Source of the DNA: Campylobacterota bacterium
GTDB taxonomy: Bacteria > Campylobacterota > Campylobacteria > Campylobacterales > Thiovulaceae
Assembly: GCA_030152305.1 (NCBI GenBank)
Contig: JASKOM010000007.1
Coordinates: 1-64,000 of the forward strand
Direction of reading: 5' to 3'
Length of the DNA: 64,000 nucleotides
A program made the translations under genes and the position numbers. Within the stretch, counting starts at the first letter, position 1, and each line of letters opens with the position of its first letter. Shown one piece after another: positions 52,163 through 61,329 of this stretch. Below the pieces are notes generated by a model. The model did no database searches, was not told the DNA's origin, and saw only the letters and a list, made by a program, of their open reading frames with translations.

Positions 52163-52391
52163 CCCATCGAAATTAATTTATCGATGAGGTTATCGCAAAA
52201 ATCGATATCGTCAGCAAACGATTCTCAAATTTGACAAATTATCTTTATAATCAAAAAGTTGCAAAACTCGAAGATTTCGCAAAAACAATCAACGATTACG
52301 AAATAAGCCTCAATTTTATAAAAGAGCTTATAAAAGAAAGAGGGATTTTCGAAAATGTTCTCAAAACCGAACTTGAAGAATATTCAAAAAG
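52163..52391 (+). pseudogene. Remnant of the LRR/coiled-coil gene with two internal deletions
   Basis: Near-identical to pieces of 54443-54500, 54757-54870 and 55388-55413, joined in order. Confidence 0.85.
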
Positions 52392-52437
52392 ACCCTGAAA
52401 TAAATTACAGGAGCTATCGCTTCAGAATGACGAAATT
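52391..52437. repeat. Dispersed palindromic repeat, long form, inverted
   Basis: Reverse complement cgtcattctgaagcgatagctcctgtaatttatttcagggtc matches the 53595 copy. Confidence 0.75.
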
Positions 52438-52440
52438 GCT

Positions 52441-52470
52441 GTCATCCCGAATTTATTTCGGGATTTGATT
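52441..52470. repeat. Dispersed palindromic repeat, copy 2
   Basis: Identical 30 bp to the copy at 49048. Confidence 0.85.
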
Positions 52471-52472
52471 TT

Positions 52473-53211
52473 TTAAATTATCGATTTTATCTTCCACTTG
52501 ATTTGACTAAAATGTCCGATAATCTCAATTCCAAAATCACTACCAGCTTCTGTCATTTTCCAAACACCATTTTCTTTTATTTGATAACCACGATTTGCAA
52601 TCATCAAATTAATCTCGACCGCTGATTTATTTACCATTTTGCCTAATTCAGTTGGTAAGAAAAATCGATTTTCGAGATCAATTTTTAATTTATCAAGAAG
52701 CGAATATCCAAAGTTTGCTAAGAAATAGAGTTGTCGGCTTTTTTGATTCGAGGATTTCAATTAAACTTGAAGTTTCGAGAACATGATTTTTGAGTTCAAT
52801 AATTTTTTCAGTTTCATTTCCAATTTCTGGAAGTTGTAGGTTTTGTGAAGTTTGCGATTTCTGATTTTGTAATATTTCTCGCATTCGAAAGAATTCGCTA
52901 ACTAAACGAACTTTGAAATCTAAAACAATTTCGTTATTTCGCATAAATGTTAATAACAATGTCGCTTGAATTTCATTCAAATAGTAAGTTTTAGCAGGTC
53001 TGTAATTTGGGTTAAGTTTCTGATGTTCTTTTATTTCAAATTCGCCCTCCGTTTTAAACGGAACCCGACCATATAGTTCGATTTTATCGGTATATTTGCT
53101 AATAAGCTCAACAACATTTTTTTGTTGAATTTGTGTATGTTCAGCGATAACCCGATGAGAAATTCGTGGTTCATTTTCGATGAGTTCGACTAAGTTTGTT
53201 ATAATTTCCAA
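52473..53211 (-). pseudogene. Rha-like phage-type regulator split by a frameshift at an A6 tract
   Basis: ORFs 52693..53211 and 52473..52760 join as ...SLIEILESK|SRQLYFLANFGYSLLDKLKID... if one A is removed. Confidence 0.6.
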
Positions 53212-53318
53212 GGTAAAACCTTTTTGTTTTATTAAGGTGGATGACTGATTTTGGAATTGTTGGCATTCACCTTTGATAATATTTTAACATATTTTAGTTC
53301 ATATTTTGCACTTTAATA

Positions 53319-53537
53319 TCAAATGCGATATTTTGCCAATGTTCGAGTTAATTCTAAATGTTCTTTTTGCAATAATAATAAATCAAACATTTTAGAAGCC
53401 CAAAGCGGGATTTCTTGTCTTTCATATTTCCAATTCGAAATACTATTTTTCGTGATACCCATCATTTCAGCGAGAGTTTTTTGATTTACCCCTAGTTTTT
53501 GACAAATATCATCGATGACTTCTTTTTGCGATGCCAA
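53319..53537 (-). CDS. Small XRE-family HTH regulator
   Basis: LGVNQKTLAEMMGITKNSISNWKYERQEIP. Confidence 0.8.
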   Translation of the reverse strand: MASQKEVIDDICQKLGVNQKTLAEMMGITKNSISNWKYERQEIPLWASKMFDLLLLQKEHLELTRTLAKYRI

Positions 53538-53594
53538 TTTTTATTCTCTCCAATTCCCAATTTTTCGTAATTTTAATATTTTTGGCTTTTCGAT

Positions 53595-53637
53595 TGTCAT
53601 CCCGAAGCGATAGATCCTGTAATTCATTTCGGGATCT
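53595..53637. repeat. Dispersed palindromic repeat, long form
   Basis: tgtcatcccgaagcgatagatcctgtaattcatttcgggatct. Confidence 0.75.
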
Positions 53638-53707
53638 AAATTTCACAATTCAAATTATTTGTTTTTTGTTATAATTGATTTCACAAAATAAAAGAAGCAT
53701 AAGCAAA

Positions 53708-53857
53708 ATGGCTGAAGACAGAAGCTGGGTAAATGCAATTGTAAAATGGAGCGACCAATTTAATTTGGGTTTGCCAAAAACTTATGATGAGTTGATAAAT
53801 TTAAAAGTATTATCAGCTTTTAACAAAGAGGTAACATATATTCCTGAAGAAATATAA
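53708..53857 (+). pseudogene. N-terminal fragment of the LRR protein
   Basis: MAEDRSWVNAIVKWSDQFNLGLPKTYDELINLKVLSAFNKEVTYIPEEI* with in-frame continuation NLKNLTSIDFRCGLPI* after TAA, then a frame change into the main LRR ORF. Confidence 0.6.
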
Positions 53858-53889
53858 AACTTAAAAAATTTAACTTCTATTGATTTCCG

Positions 53890-55497
53890 TTGTGGCTTAC
53901 CAATTTAACAAAATTAGAAAAGTTAGATCTTAGAAGAAATAAAATAACAACTATTCCAGCTGAAATTACTAAGTTGGTTAATTTGACAAGTTTAGATTTA
54001 AACTCAAATCAAATCTCAACAATTCCAGCTGAAATTACTAAGTTGGTTAATTTGACAAGTTTAGATTTAAACTCAAATCAAATAACAACAATTCCAACTG
54101 AAATTGCTAAGTTGGTTAATTTGACAAGTTTAGATTTAAACTCAAATCAAATTTCAGTTATTCCACCTGAAATTGGCAATTTAACAAAATTACAAGATTT
54201 TAGATTTAATAAAAATGAAAATCAACCTGAACTTTTGCCAGAACTTAGAATAAAATGGATAGAAAACTTAAATTCAAAACTTTCAGAAACACAAGATGAA
54301 AACAAAAAATTAAAAGATCGCTTAGATTTATATGTTGATCTTAACAACAGTAAATTTAAATCTATTGATGAATTTGATTTTTCAAAAAGCCGTTTCAAAT
54401 CAACTTATATTCGCTCAACCGTAAAAGCCTATTTCGTCGCCGTCGAATTTATCGATGAGGTTCTCGCAAAAATCGATATCGTCAGCAAACGATTCTCAAA
54501 CGAAATCGAAATTTCTCAAAAATTAGCCCAAAACTTCGGCAAACTCAAAGGCAAATTGCCAAAATTCGACAAAATCATCATCGATATTTCAACAAATTCA
54601 AACTTCAGTTTCGACGATTTGCGAGGCAAATTACTCAAATTCAAATCAGAAGCAGAAACAAAAATAAACGAAATCCGAGATTTCAGCACACTTTCGCAAT
54701 TTCACGACATAAAAGAATTCGATTTTTATTTTTTCGCGGAAACAATCGAACAGTTTTATAATCAAAAAGTTGCAAAACTCGAAGATTTCGCAAAAACAAT
54801 AAACGATTATGAAATAAGCCTAAATTTTATAAAAGAGCTTATAAAAGAACGAGATATTTTCGAAAATGTTCTAAAAAAAGAGTTCGTATCAACTTGTGAA
54901 GAAGAGGGAATTTATGAAAATCAAGCCGAAGAATTAATCGCCGAATGGCAATATTTCCGCGAACAAGCTTCAGATTATATTTATAATTTTCTTGAACTTC
55001 AAACGGCGAATAAAATTGACGGCGAAACGGTTTCGGAAGGCTTGAAAGAATTAAAAAATTATCGAGACGAAATTAATAATATATTTATAAAAAATCGAAT
55101 TAAAATCGTTCAGACTTGTAGTAAATATGCAAAAGCGAAATTAATCGAAGATTTCGAGCGAGATCTTGCGATTTATCTGTTGTTAAAAAAACTTGAAAAA
55201 AATATGATCGAAATTATCATTTCAAAACACCAACAAGCAAATAAAAAAAACTTCGAATTAGTTTCGTTTTTGGCAAATAATCGCCAAGGCTATTTAAAAA
55301 CAAATATTTCAATGCTAATTTCGAAAGATATTTCCGTTCAAATCAAACAAGAATTTGAGAAATTCGAAGAAACAATTTTTAATCAAATCAAAACCGAACT
55401 TGAAGAATATTCAAAAAGATATGAAAAACTCGATGAAGAATATGACAGACTTATGTTTAAAATGTCTCAAGAATTAAAAAAGATGGGTTTAATTTAA
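53890..55497 (+). CDS. Leucine-rich repeat protein with long coiled-coil C-terminus
   Basis: LRRs LTSLDLNSNQISTIPAEITKLVN, then about 400 aa of helical sequence. Confidence 0.85.
   Translation: MWLTNLTKLEKLDLRRNKITTIPAEITKLVNLTSLDLNSNQISTIPAEITKLVNLTSLDLNSNQITTIPTEIAKLVNLTSLDLNSNQISVIPPEIGNLTKLQDFRFNKNENQPELLPELRIKWIENLNSKLSETQDENKKLKDRLDLYVDLNNSKFKSIDEFDFSKSRFKSTYIRSTVKAYFVAVEFIDEVLAKIDIVSKRFSNEIEISQKLAQNFGKLKGKLPKFDKIIIDISTNSNFSFDDLRGKLLKFKSEAETKINEIRDFSTLSQFHDIKEFDFYFFAETIEQFYNQKVAKLEDFAKTINDYEISLNFIKELIKERDIFENVLKKEFVSTCEEEGIYENQAEELIAEWQYFREQASDYIYNFLELQTANKIDGETVSEGLKELKNYRDEINNIFIKNRIKIVQTCSKYAKAKLIEDFERDLAIYLLLKKLEKNMIEIIISKHQQANKKNFELVSFLANNRQGYLKTNISMLISKDISVQIKQEFEKFEETIFNQIKTELEEYSKRYEKLDEEYDRLMFKMSQELKKMGLI
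53955..54165 (+). repeat. Three 69-bp tandem coding repeats (LRR units)
   Basis: actaagttggttaatttgacaagtttagatttaaactcaaatcaaat recurs at 69-bp spacing with almost no change. Confidence 0.9.
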
Positions 55498-55547
55498 AAA
55501 ATTATCGTCATCCAAAATAAAACCGTTATCTCGAATCTGTATTAATT

Positions 55548-56090
55548 TTAATAAGGTTTTCGTCCAATCCAATTTCCAGCAGGTCGATAACGACAAACCC
55601 ATAATTGAGCTTTGTCATTGCAAATTGCCATTCCACAACCAACTTCTTTTGTATCGTTCCAAACAATTTGAGTGTAATGTCCGCACATTGCACCAGCTTT
55701 ACAGCTATTATTTAAATAATTGTAATCTGTTTTTTCACTTCCCCACGAATTAACAACATCTGAACCATGAATTTTTTGAAGTTCTTTTTTGCCGTTACTC
55801 CATACAATTGGACTTGCCCAAAAGATATTTTCACCGTTATTTTTTCGTATAGATTGAGAAGCATGTTCCATTTCGCAATTGCGATTTTTAGATAAATATT
55901 CAGCCCATTCTTCGGCATCGCGAGATAAATCATCAGCCCATTTTAAATTTTTTATACCGACATCAGTTCTAAAAATATTATGATATTTAATTAATAAAAC
56001 TTGATCGTTATTTGATATTGTTTTTGCATGTAAAAAACTAGAAGACAAAATAAAAATAATAGATTTGTTTAATATATTTTTTATAATCAT
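55548..56090 (-). CDS. Secreted CAP/SCP (PR-1-like) domain protein
   Basis: HNIFRTDVGIKNLKWADDLSRDAEEWAEYLS, GENIFW, CGHYTQIVWNDTKEVGCGMAIC, WVCRYRPAGNWIGRKPY; signal peptide. Confidence 0.92.
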   Translation of the reverse strand: MIIKNILNKSIIFILSSSFLHAKTISNNDQVLLIKYHNIFRTDVGIKNLKWADDLSRDAEEWAEYLSKNRNCEMEHASQSIRKNNGENIFWASPIVWSNGKKELQKIHGSDVVNSWGSEKTDYNYLNNSCKAGAMCGHYTQIVWNDTKEVGCGMAICNDKAQLWVCRYRPAGNWIGRKPY

Positions 56091-56316
56091 ATTTAATATT
56101 ATTCCTATATATAATTAATAATTAGTTATTTTATTCTAGCATAATATTATAAATATATATTTTTTTAATCTGTTTATATTTTTACACTTTTGATTTAATC
56201 GCAGATATTATAAATAAGAGTTTTCAGCTTTAATTTTAGTAAAATTTGATTTGAATTTGCAATTAGGCAAATCAGCATGTTTTGGAGCATGTCAAATTTA
56301 TATAGAAAGGTTCCCT

Positions 56317-56952
56317 ATGAAGTTGGGTTTTTTAGTTGATCTAAATCTCTGCATGGGTTGTAAAGGATGCGAAGTTGCCTGTAAAGTGGAAAACGAAGTT
56401 CCTATCAGTTCGTGGCGATTAAGAGTCAAATATGTTGATGTCGGTGTTTTTCCTGACACAAAGCGGACTTTTACACCTTTAAGATGTAATCATTGTGAAG
56501 ATGCTCCTTGTGAGAGAATCTGTCCTGTTTCAGCTCTTCATTATCTCGATAACGGAATCGTTAATATCGATAAAGATCGATGTATCGGTTGTGCTGGTTG
56601 TATTATGGCTTGTCCTTACGGTGCTATTTATATGGATCCAGAAACTAATACTGCTGATAAATGCACATATTGTGCTCATCGTGTTTCTTCTGGTTTAATG
56701 CCTTCTTGTGTTGTTGCTTGTCCTGTTGAAGCTAATATTTTTGGTGATACGGAAGATGTTACAAGTGGTATTTCTCAATATATTATGTCTCATAATATAA
56801 AAGTTAGAAAACCTGAAAAAGGCACTTTCCCTAAACATTATTATGTTGGTGGTGGCGAAATTAATTTAAATCCTTTAGCTTCAGTTCGAAAAGAAGGACA
56901 TCAATTATTTAATAATATTACTCATTTAAAATTTATTGGAGGTCATCATTAA
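56317..56952 (+). CDS. PsrB-like 4Fe-4S ferredoxin subunit
   Basis: ATG 56317 after GAAAGG; CMGCKGCEVAC, CNHCEDAPCERICP, CIGCAGCIMACPYGA, CTYC. Confidence 0.93.
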   Translation: MKLGFLVDLNLCMGCKGCEVACKVENEVPISSWRLRVKYVDVGVFPDTKRTFTPLRCNHCEDAPCERICPVSALHYLDNGIVNIDKDRCIGCAGCIMACPYGAIYMDPETNTADKCTYCAHRVSSGLMPSCVVACPVEANIFGDTEDVTSGISQYIMSHNIKVRKPEKGTFPKHYYVGGGEINLNPLASVRKEGHQLFNNITHLKFIGGHH

Positions 56953-57857
56953 TGATTGAACATTCAATACCTGCAACTCAAGCAGTTGTTACTCTTGATG
57001 TGGCTCTTCCGGGAATCGTTTGGGGCTGGATTATCACGATGAACATGTGGGCAAAAAGCATCGGAACAGGTGTTTTATTTGTCGGTTTTTATCTATTAAA
57101 AAAATATCATTCAGACGAAAAAATTCAGGCTATTAAAATGCCTTTAGTTATGATCTCGATCATATTTATTCATATATTTTTATTATTCACAGTTCTTGAT
57201 CTTCATCAAATGTTCAGATTCTGGCATATTTTCTTTTATCCACATTGGACATCAGCAATTACTGTTGGAGCTTGGATCGTTACGATTCTAGTCGGTGTTT
57301 TATTTATCATGGCTGGAGCAAAATATTTTAATCGAGATTCTATTTATGATTCGTTTTTTCCGTTAGCCGTTATTTTAGCTATTCCTGTTACTTTATATAC
57401 AGCAGGAATCATGGCTGAAAGCACAGCACGAGAATTATGGCAAATGCCAACTGAAATGGTTCAAATGACTCTTTCAGCAACTCTTGTCGGTTCAGCAACT
57501 CTTTTATTAATCGGAAACAACAGTTTTTCAGATGAAGCAAAACGAGATTTAGCAATCGTTATGGGCTTATCAGCATTCGTAGCATTTTTATTATATATGG
57601 GCGAATATATTTTCGGTTCAATGAAAGCTGAAGAAGTTGGTGCAGTTTTACAAGCCGTAAAAGAAGGCGGAGCTTATTCATCAATGTTTTGGGTTGGTCA
57701 AACTTTAGCTTATTTAGTTCCTGCATTTCTTGTTTTCTTGAGTGTTACAAATAAATCATATGGCACAATGCCTCTAGCTTCTGTTTCAGCACTTGCTGGA
57801 TTATGGCTAGTTAAACATGTATGGCTTATTATTCCTCAACTTTTACCTATGAGCTAA
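56952..57857 (+). CDS. NrfD/PsrC-like membrane subunit
   Basis: Eight or so hydrophobic segments; directly follows the Fe-S subunit. Confidence 0.85.
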   Translation: MIEHSIPATQAVVTLDVALPGIVWGWIITMNMWAKSIGTGVLFVGFYLLKKYHSDEKIQAIKMPLVMISIIFIHIFLLFTVLDLHQMFRFWHIFFYPHWTSAITVGAWIVTILVGVLFIMAGAKYFNRDSIYDSFFPLAVILAIPVTLYTAGIMAESTARELWQMPTEMVQMTLSATLVGSATLLLIGNNSFSDEAKRDLAIVMGLSAFVAFLLYMGEYIFGSMKAEEVGAVLQAVKEGGAYSSMFWVGQTLAYLVPAFLVFLSVTNKSYGTMPLASVSALAGLWLVKHVWLIIPQLLPMS

Positions 57858-57875
57858 TTAAAGGAGCAATAATAA

Positions 57876-60800
57876 ATGTTTTTTGAAAGCAGAAGAAACT
57901 TTTTAAAAGGTTCAGCTTTAGCCGTTGGTGGCATTGCTGTATCAAAGTCTATATTTAGTGGAATTTCTCCAGAACTTCAAGCTGAAGGTGAATTTTCGAC
58001 AACACCAACTAATCTCAATTTTTATCCACCTCTTGATCAATGGAATGATTTTAAAGAACTTGACGGTGAAGATTGGAAACGAGGCGGTATCGATCGAAAA
58101 GGTATTCAAAGCGAAGAAAATCCAAATGGCATAAAAGTTAATAATTTCATGATCGTTCCAACAGCTTGTTCAAACTGTGAGGCTTCTTGCGGTTTAACAG
58201 CATGGATCGATAAAGATACTTTAACTGTAAAAAAATATATGGGAAATCCATTACATGCGGGTTCTCGAGGTCGAAACTGTGCAAAAGGTTATGCAGCTCA
58301 ATCTCAAATGTATGATCCAGATCGAATTCCTTTTCCGTTAAAACGAGCTGAAGGAACAAAACGAGGCGAAGGCAAATGGGTTAGAACAACTTGGGATGAA
58401 GCACTCTCAACAATCGGTAAAAAAATGGGTGATACTCTTCGAAATGGCGATGAGGTCTCTAAAAAATCAGTCATGTATCATGTCGGACGACCAAATGAAA
58501 ATGGCTTTACTCCTCGAGTTTGGCATTCATTAGGTGTAGATTCTTATAATTCACATACGAATATTTGTTCATCAAATGGACGAACACCAACGATTCAATG
58601 GGCAAATGACGACCGAACATCTCCAGACTGGGCAAATGCAAAATTAATTTTCTTAAATTCATCTCATGCAGCTGATGCTGGACACTATTTTCAACAATCA
58701 GCAGGTTTTATTGCTGATGCAAGAAAAAAAGGTGGCAAACTTGTCGTTATGGATCCACGATTATCAAATTCAGCAGGTATTGCTGATTTATGGCTTGCTC
58801 CTTGGCCAGGAACTGAACCAGTTATTTATTTATATTTAACAAATCGAATTCTTCAAGAAAATAAAGTTGATGATAAATTTGCGAAAAGCTGGATAAATTG
58901 GGATCGACTTATGAAAAATAAAGGTTATATTCAATTTATGTTAGATAAAAAATATATAACTAAACTTCCAAAAGATGAAAGTTATGAAAGTTTTATCGAG
59001 CTATTAAAAGATTTATATTCGCCTTTTACTCTTGAATATGCTTCTGAAGAAAGTCATGTTCCAGCTAAAAAATTAGAAAAATTATATGAAATGTTTATCT
59101 GGGCAGGTGATTCGATTTCGACATATATCTGGAGAGCAGCAGCAGCGGGTAACCGTGGCGGTTGGATGAGCGGTCGAACAGCTTATTTACCAATTGCTCT
59201 TCGTGGTGCAATCGGAACAGAAGGCGGAACATTTTTCCATCATTGGCATGTTATTGACTTAGGTCGAGAAGGTGGCGGTGCAACAGTTGGCGAAGGCAAA
59301 ATTCCTAAAATTGATCATTGGAACGAATTAACATGGCCTCCAGAATGGCCTCTTTCAACTTATGAAATGAGCTATTTATTACCTCATCTTTTATCTGATA
59401 AAGAATGGCAAGATAAATGGATACAACGAGGCTTGAAAGTTCCAACAAAACTTTCAGTTTATGCACCTCGAATGTATAATCCAGTTTGGATTAATCCAGA
59501 TGGTTTCCGATGGATCGATGTATTAAAAGATGAAACAAAAATGGAATTAACTTTTAATTTATCGCCAACATGGAGTGAAACTAACTGGTATGTTGATTAT
59601 ATTTTACCTGTTGGTCTCGCAGGAGAACGACACGATCAACATTCTGAAGCAACAATGCCAGCTCGATGGACTTCGTTTAGACAGCCTGTTTTACGAGTTG
59701 CTCTTGAAAAAAGCGGTTGGACTCCAAAAAATTCAAATCGTGGAACTTTAGAGGCTCATATTAAAGCAGGACTTGGTGAAATCTGGGAAGAAAATGAGTT
59801 CTGGATGGATCTTGTTGTTAATCATGTCGATCCAGATGGTTCGTTGCAAATTAAAAAACATTGGGAATCAAAACTCAATCCAGGCAAACCTGTTACAGTT
59901 GCTGAATATTACAATGAAGCTTTCTCGAAATTACCAAATCTCGTAAAAACTGTAAATAGCAATGATAAATATAAAAATTTAGATTTTCCAATTTATCGAT
60001 ATATGCAAGATCATGGAACTTGGCTTGAAGAAGATAAGATTTATCATGCACATGAACATAAATTACATGAAACTCGCGAAGAGCTTTATGATGCTTCGAC
60101 AAACTCAACTTCAATTCGAGAATGCTATGTTTCTCATGGACATAAATATAATAAAGAACATGTTCATAAAGATGAATTTGGTGTTTTAACTTATGAAAAT
60201 CATGGCGATAAAAAAGCTATCGGTGTTGAAATTGATGGCAAATTACACGAAGGTTTCGCGACTTTAACTAAAAAATTAGATTTCTTTGCTGAATGGCTTG
60301 TTGATTGGAAATGGGCAGAATATGCAATTCCTTTCTATCCACGAAGTGAAGACGAAAAAGACAAAATGGTTCATATCGTAAGTCATGTAAATCATAAATA
60401 TATGACTGAAAAAAATAGCAAAGGTGATTCAAATGCTTTTGCATTAAATACTGTTTTCAGATTGCCTTATAACATTCACACAAGATCAGTTAATTCAAAA
60501 CATCTTATGGAAATTTCACAAAATCATGATCCAATTTGGATTGCAACAGACGATGCAAAACGACTTGGTTTAAAACGAGGTGATGCCGTAAAAGTTAAAT
60601 TAGTTGATACTGTTTCTGGACTTGAAAGTGGCTATTTTGTAGGTATGACCGTTCCAACTGAAGGCATTCTTCCGGGAACTCTTGCTTGTTCGCATCATGC
60701 TGGACGATGGAAAGTTGTAAATTCTGTTGAAATTAAAAATGGAAAAGAAATCGGTGATTTCCAACCAGAAGGTTTTACAGGAACACTTGGAATTATGGGA

Positions 60801-61229
60801 GTTGGTGCACCAGTCGCTGAAGTTGAAATGATTGAAGAAGATGGAAAAGTTGCTCGTCTCCGATGGAAAGAGGGAATTAAACCATTTAAACCATGGCAAT
60901 TTGCTCAATATAATCGAGATGTTGATAATATTTGGTGGGACGGCTTGAGTGGAGCATGGCAAAATTCAGTCGCAGCACCTCATCCAGATCCAATTTCGGG
61001 AATGCATTGTTGGCATCAAAAAGCAATTTTAGAACCAGCAAGTTCAAATGAAAAAATAGGTGATGTCTATGTAAATTATGACAATAACTTAAAAGTATTT
61101 CAAGCTTGGCGAGATCAATTAGCAAGACCGTTAAATTCAAAAGATAAACTTCGAAGACCTCCACATATCAAACGACCGTGGGTGCCAATTTCTAAAAAAG
61201 GCTATGCAGTCGAAATCAAAGATATTTAA
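57876..61229 (+). CDS. Molybdopterin oxidoreductase catalytic subunit (PsrA/SreA-like)
   Basis: TAT signal SRRNFLKG, 4Fe-4S CSNCEASCG...NCAKG, Mo-bisPGD motifs; 1117 aa. Confidence 0.9.
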   Translation: MFFESRRNFLKGSALAVGGIAVSKSIFSGISPELQAEGEFSTTPTNLNFYPPLDQWNDFKELDGEDWKRGGIDRKGIQSEENPNGIKVNNFMIVPTACSNCEASCGLTAWIDKDTLTVKKYMGNPLHAGSRGRNCAKGYAAQSQMYDPDRIPFPLKRAEGTKRGEGKWVRTTWDEALSTIGKKMGDTLRNGDEVSKKSVMYHVGRPNENGFTPRVWHSLGVDSYNSHTNICSSNGRTPTIQWANDDRTSPDWANAKLIFLNSSHAADAGHYFQQSAGFIADARKKGGKLVVMDPRLSNSAGIADLWLAPWPGTEPVIYLYLTNRILQENKVDDKFAKSWINWDRLMKNKGYIQFMLDKKYITKLPKDESYESFIELLKDLYSPFTLEYASEESHVPAKKLEKLYEMFIWAGDSISTYIWRAAAAGNRGGWMSGRTAYLPIALRGAIGTEGGTFFHHWHVIDLGREGGGATVGEGKIPKIDHWNELTWPPEWPLSTYEMSYLLPHLLSDKEWQDKWIQRGLKVPTKLSVYAPRMYNPVWINPDGFRWIDVLKDETKMELTFNLSPTWSETNWYVDYILPVGLAGERHDQHSEATMPARWTSFRQPVLRVALEKSGWTPKNSNRGTLEAHIKAGLGEIWEENEFWMDLVVNHVDPDGSLQIKKHWESKLNPGKPVTVAEYYNEAFSKLPNLVKTVNSNDKYKNLDFPIYRYMQDHGTWLEEDKIYHAHEHKLHETREELYDASTNSTSIRECYVSHGHKYNKEHVHKDEFGVLTYENHGDKKAIGVEIDGKLHEGFATLTKKLDFFAEWLVDWKWAEYAIPFYPRSEDEKDKMVHIVSHVNHKYMTEKNSKGDSNAFALNTVFRLPYNIHTRSVNSKHLMEISQNHDPIWIATDDAKRLGLKRGDAVKVKLVDTVSGLESGYFVGMTVPTEGILPGTLACSHHAGRWKVVNSVEIKNGKEIGDFQPEGFTGTLGIMGVGAPVAEVEMIEEDGKVARLRWKEGIKPFKPWQFAQYNRDVDNIWWDGLSGAWQNSVAAPHPDPISGMHCWHQKAILEPASSNEKIGDVYVNYDNNLKVFQAWRDQLARPLNSKDKLRRPPHIKRPWVPISKKGYAVEIKDI

Positions 61230-61329
61230 ATAATTCTACTTTAAATATCTATTTGCCTCTCTTTTTATAATTAATTTTATACAAAAGATGAGGTGAATAA
61301 AAAATAATTATTTAGAATCACTTAATTTA

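Noticed and set aside
53955-54165. CRISPR or non-coding tandem repeat
   Set aside because: Period of 69 bp encodes canonical 23-aa leucine-rich repeats.
60600-60962. 120-aa minus ORF
   Set aside because: Shadow of the molybdopterin oxidoreductase gene.
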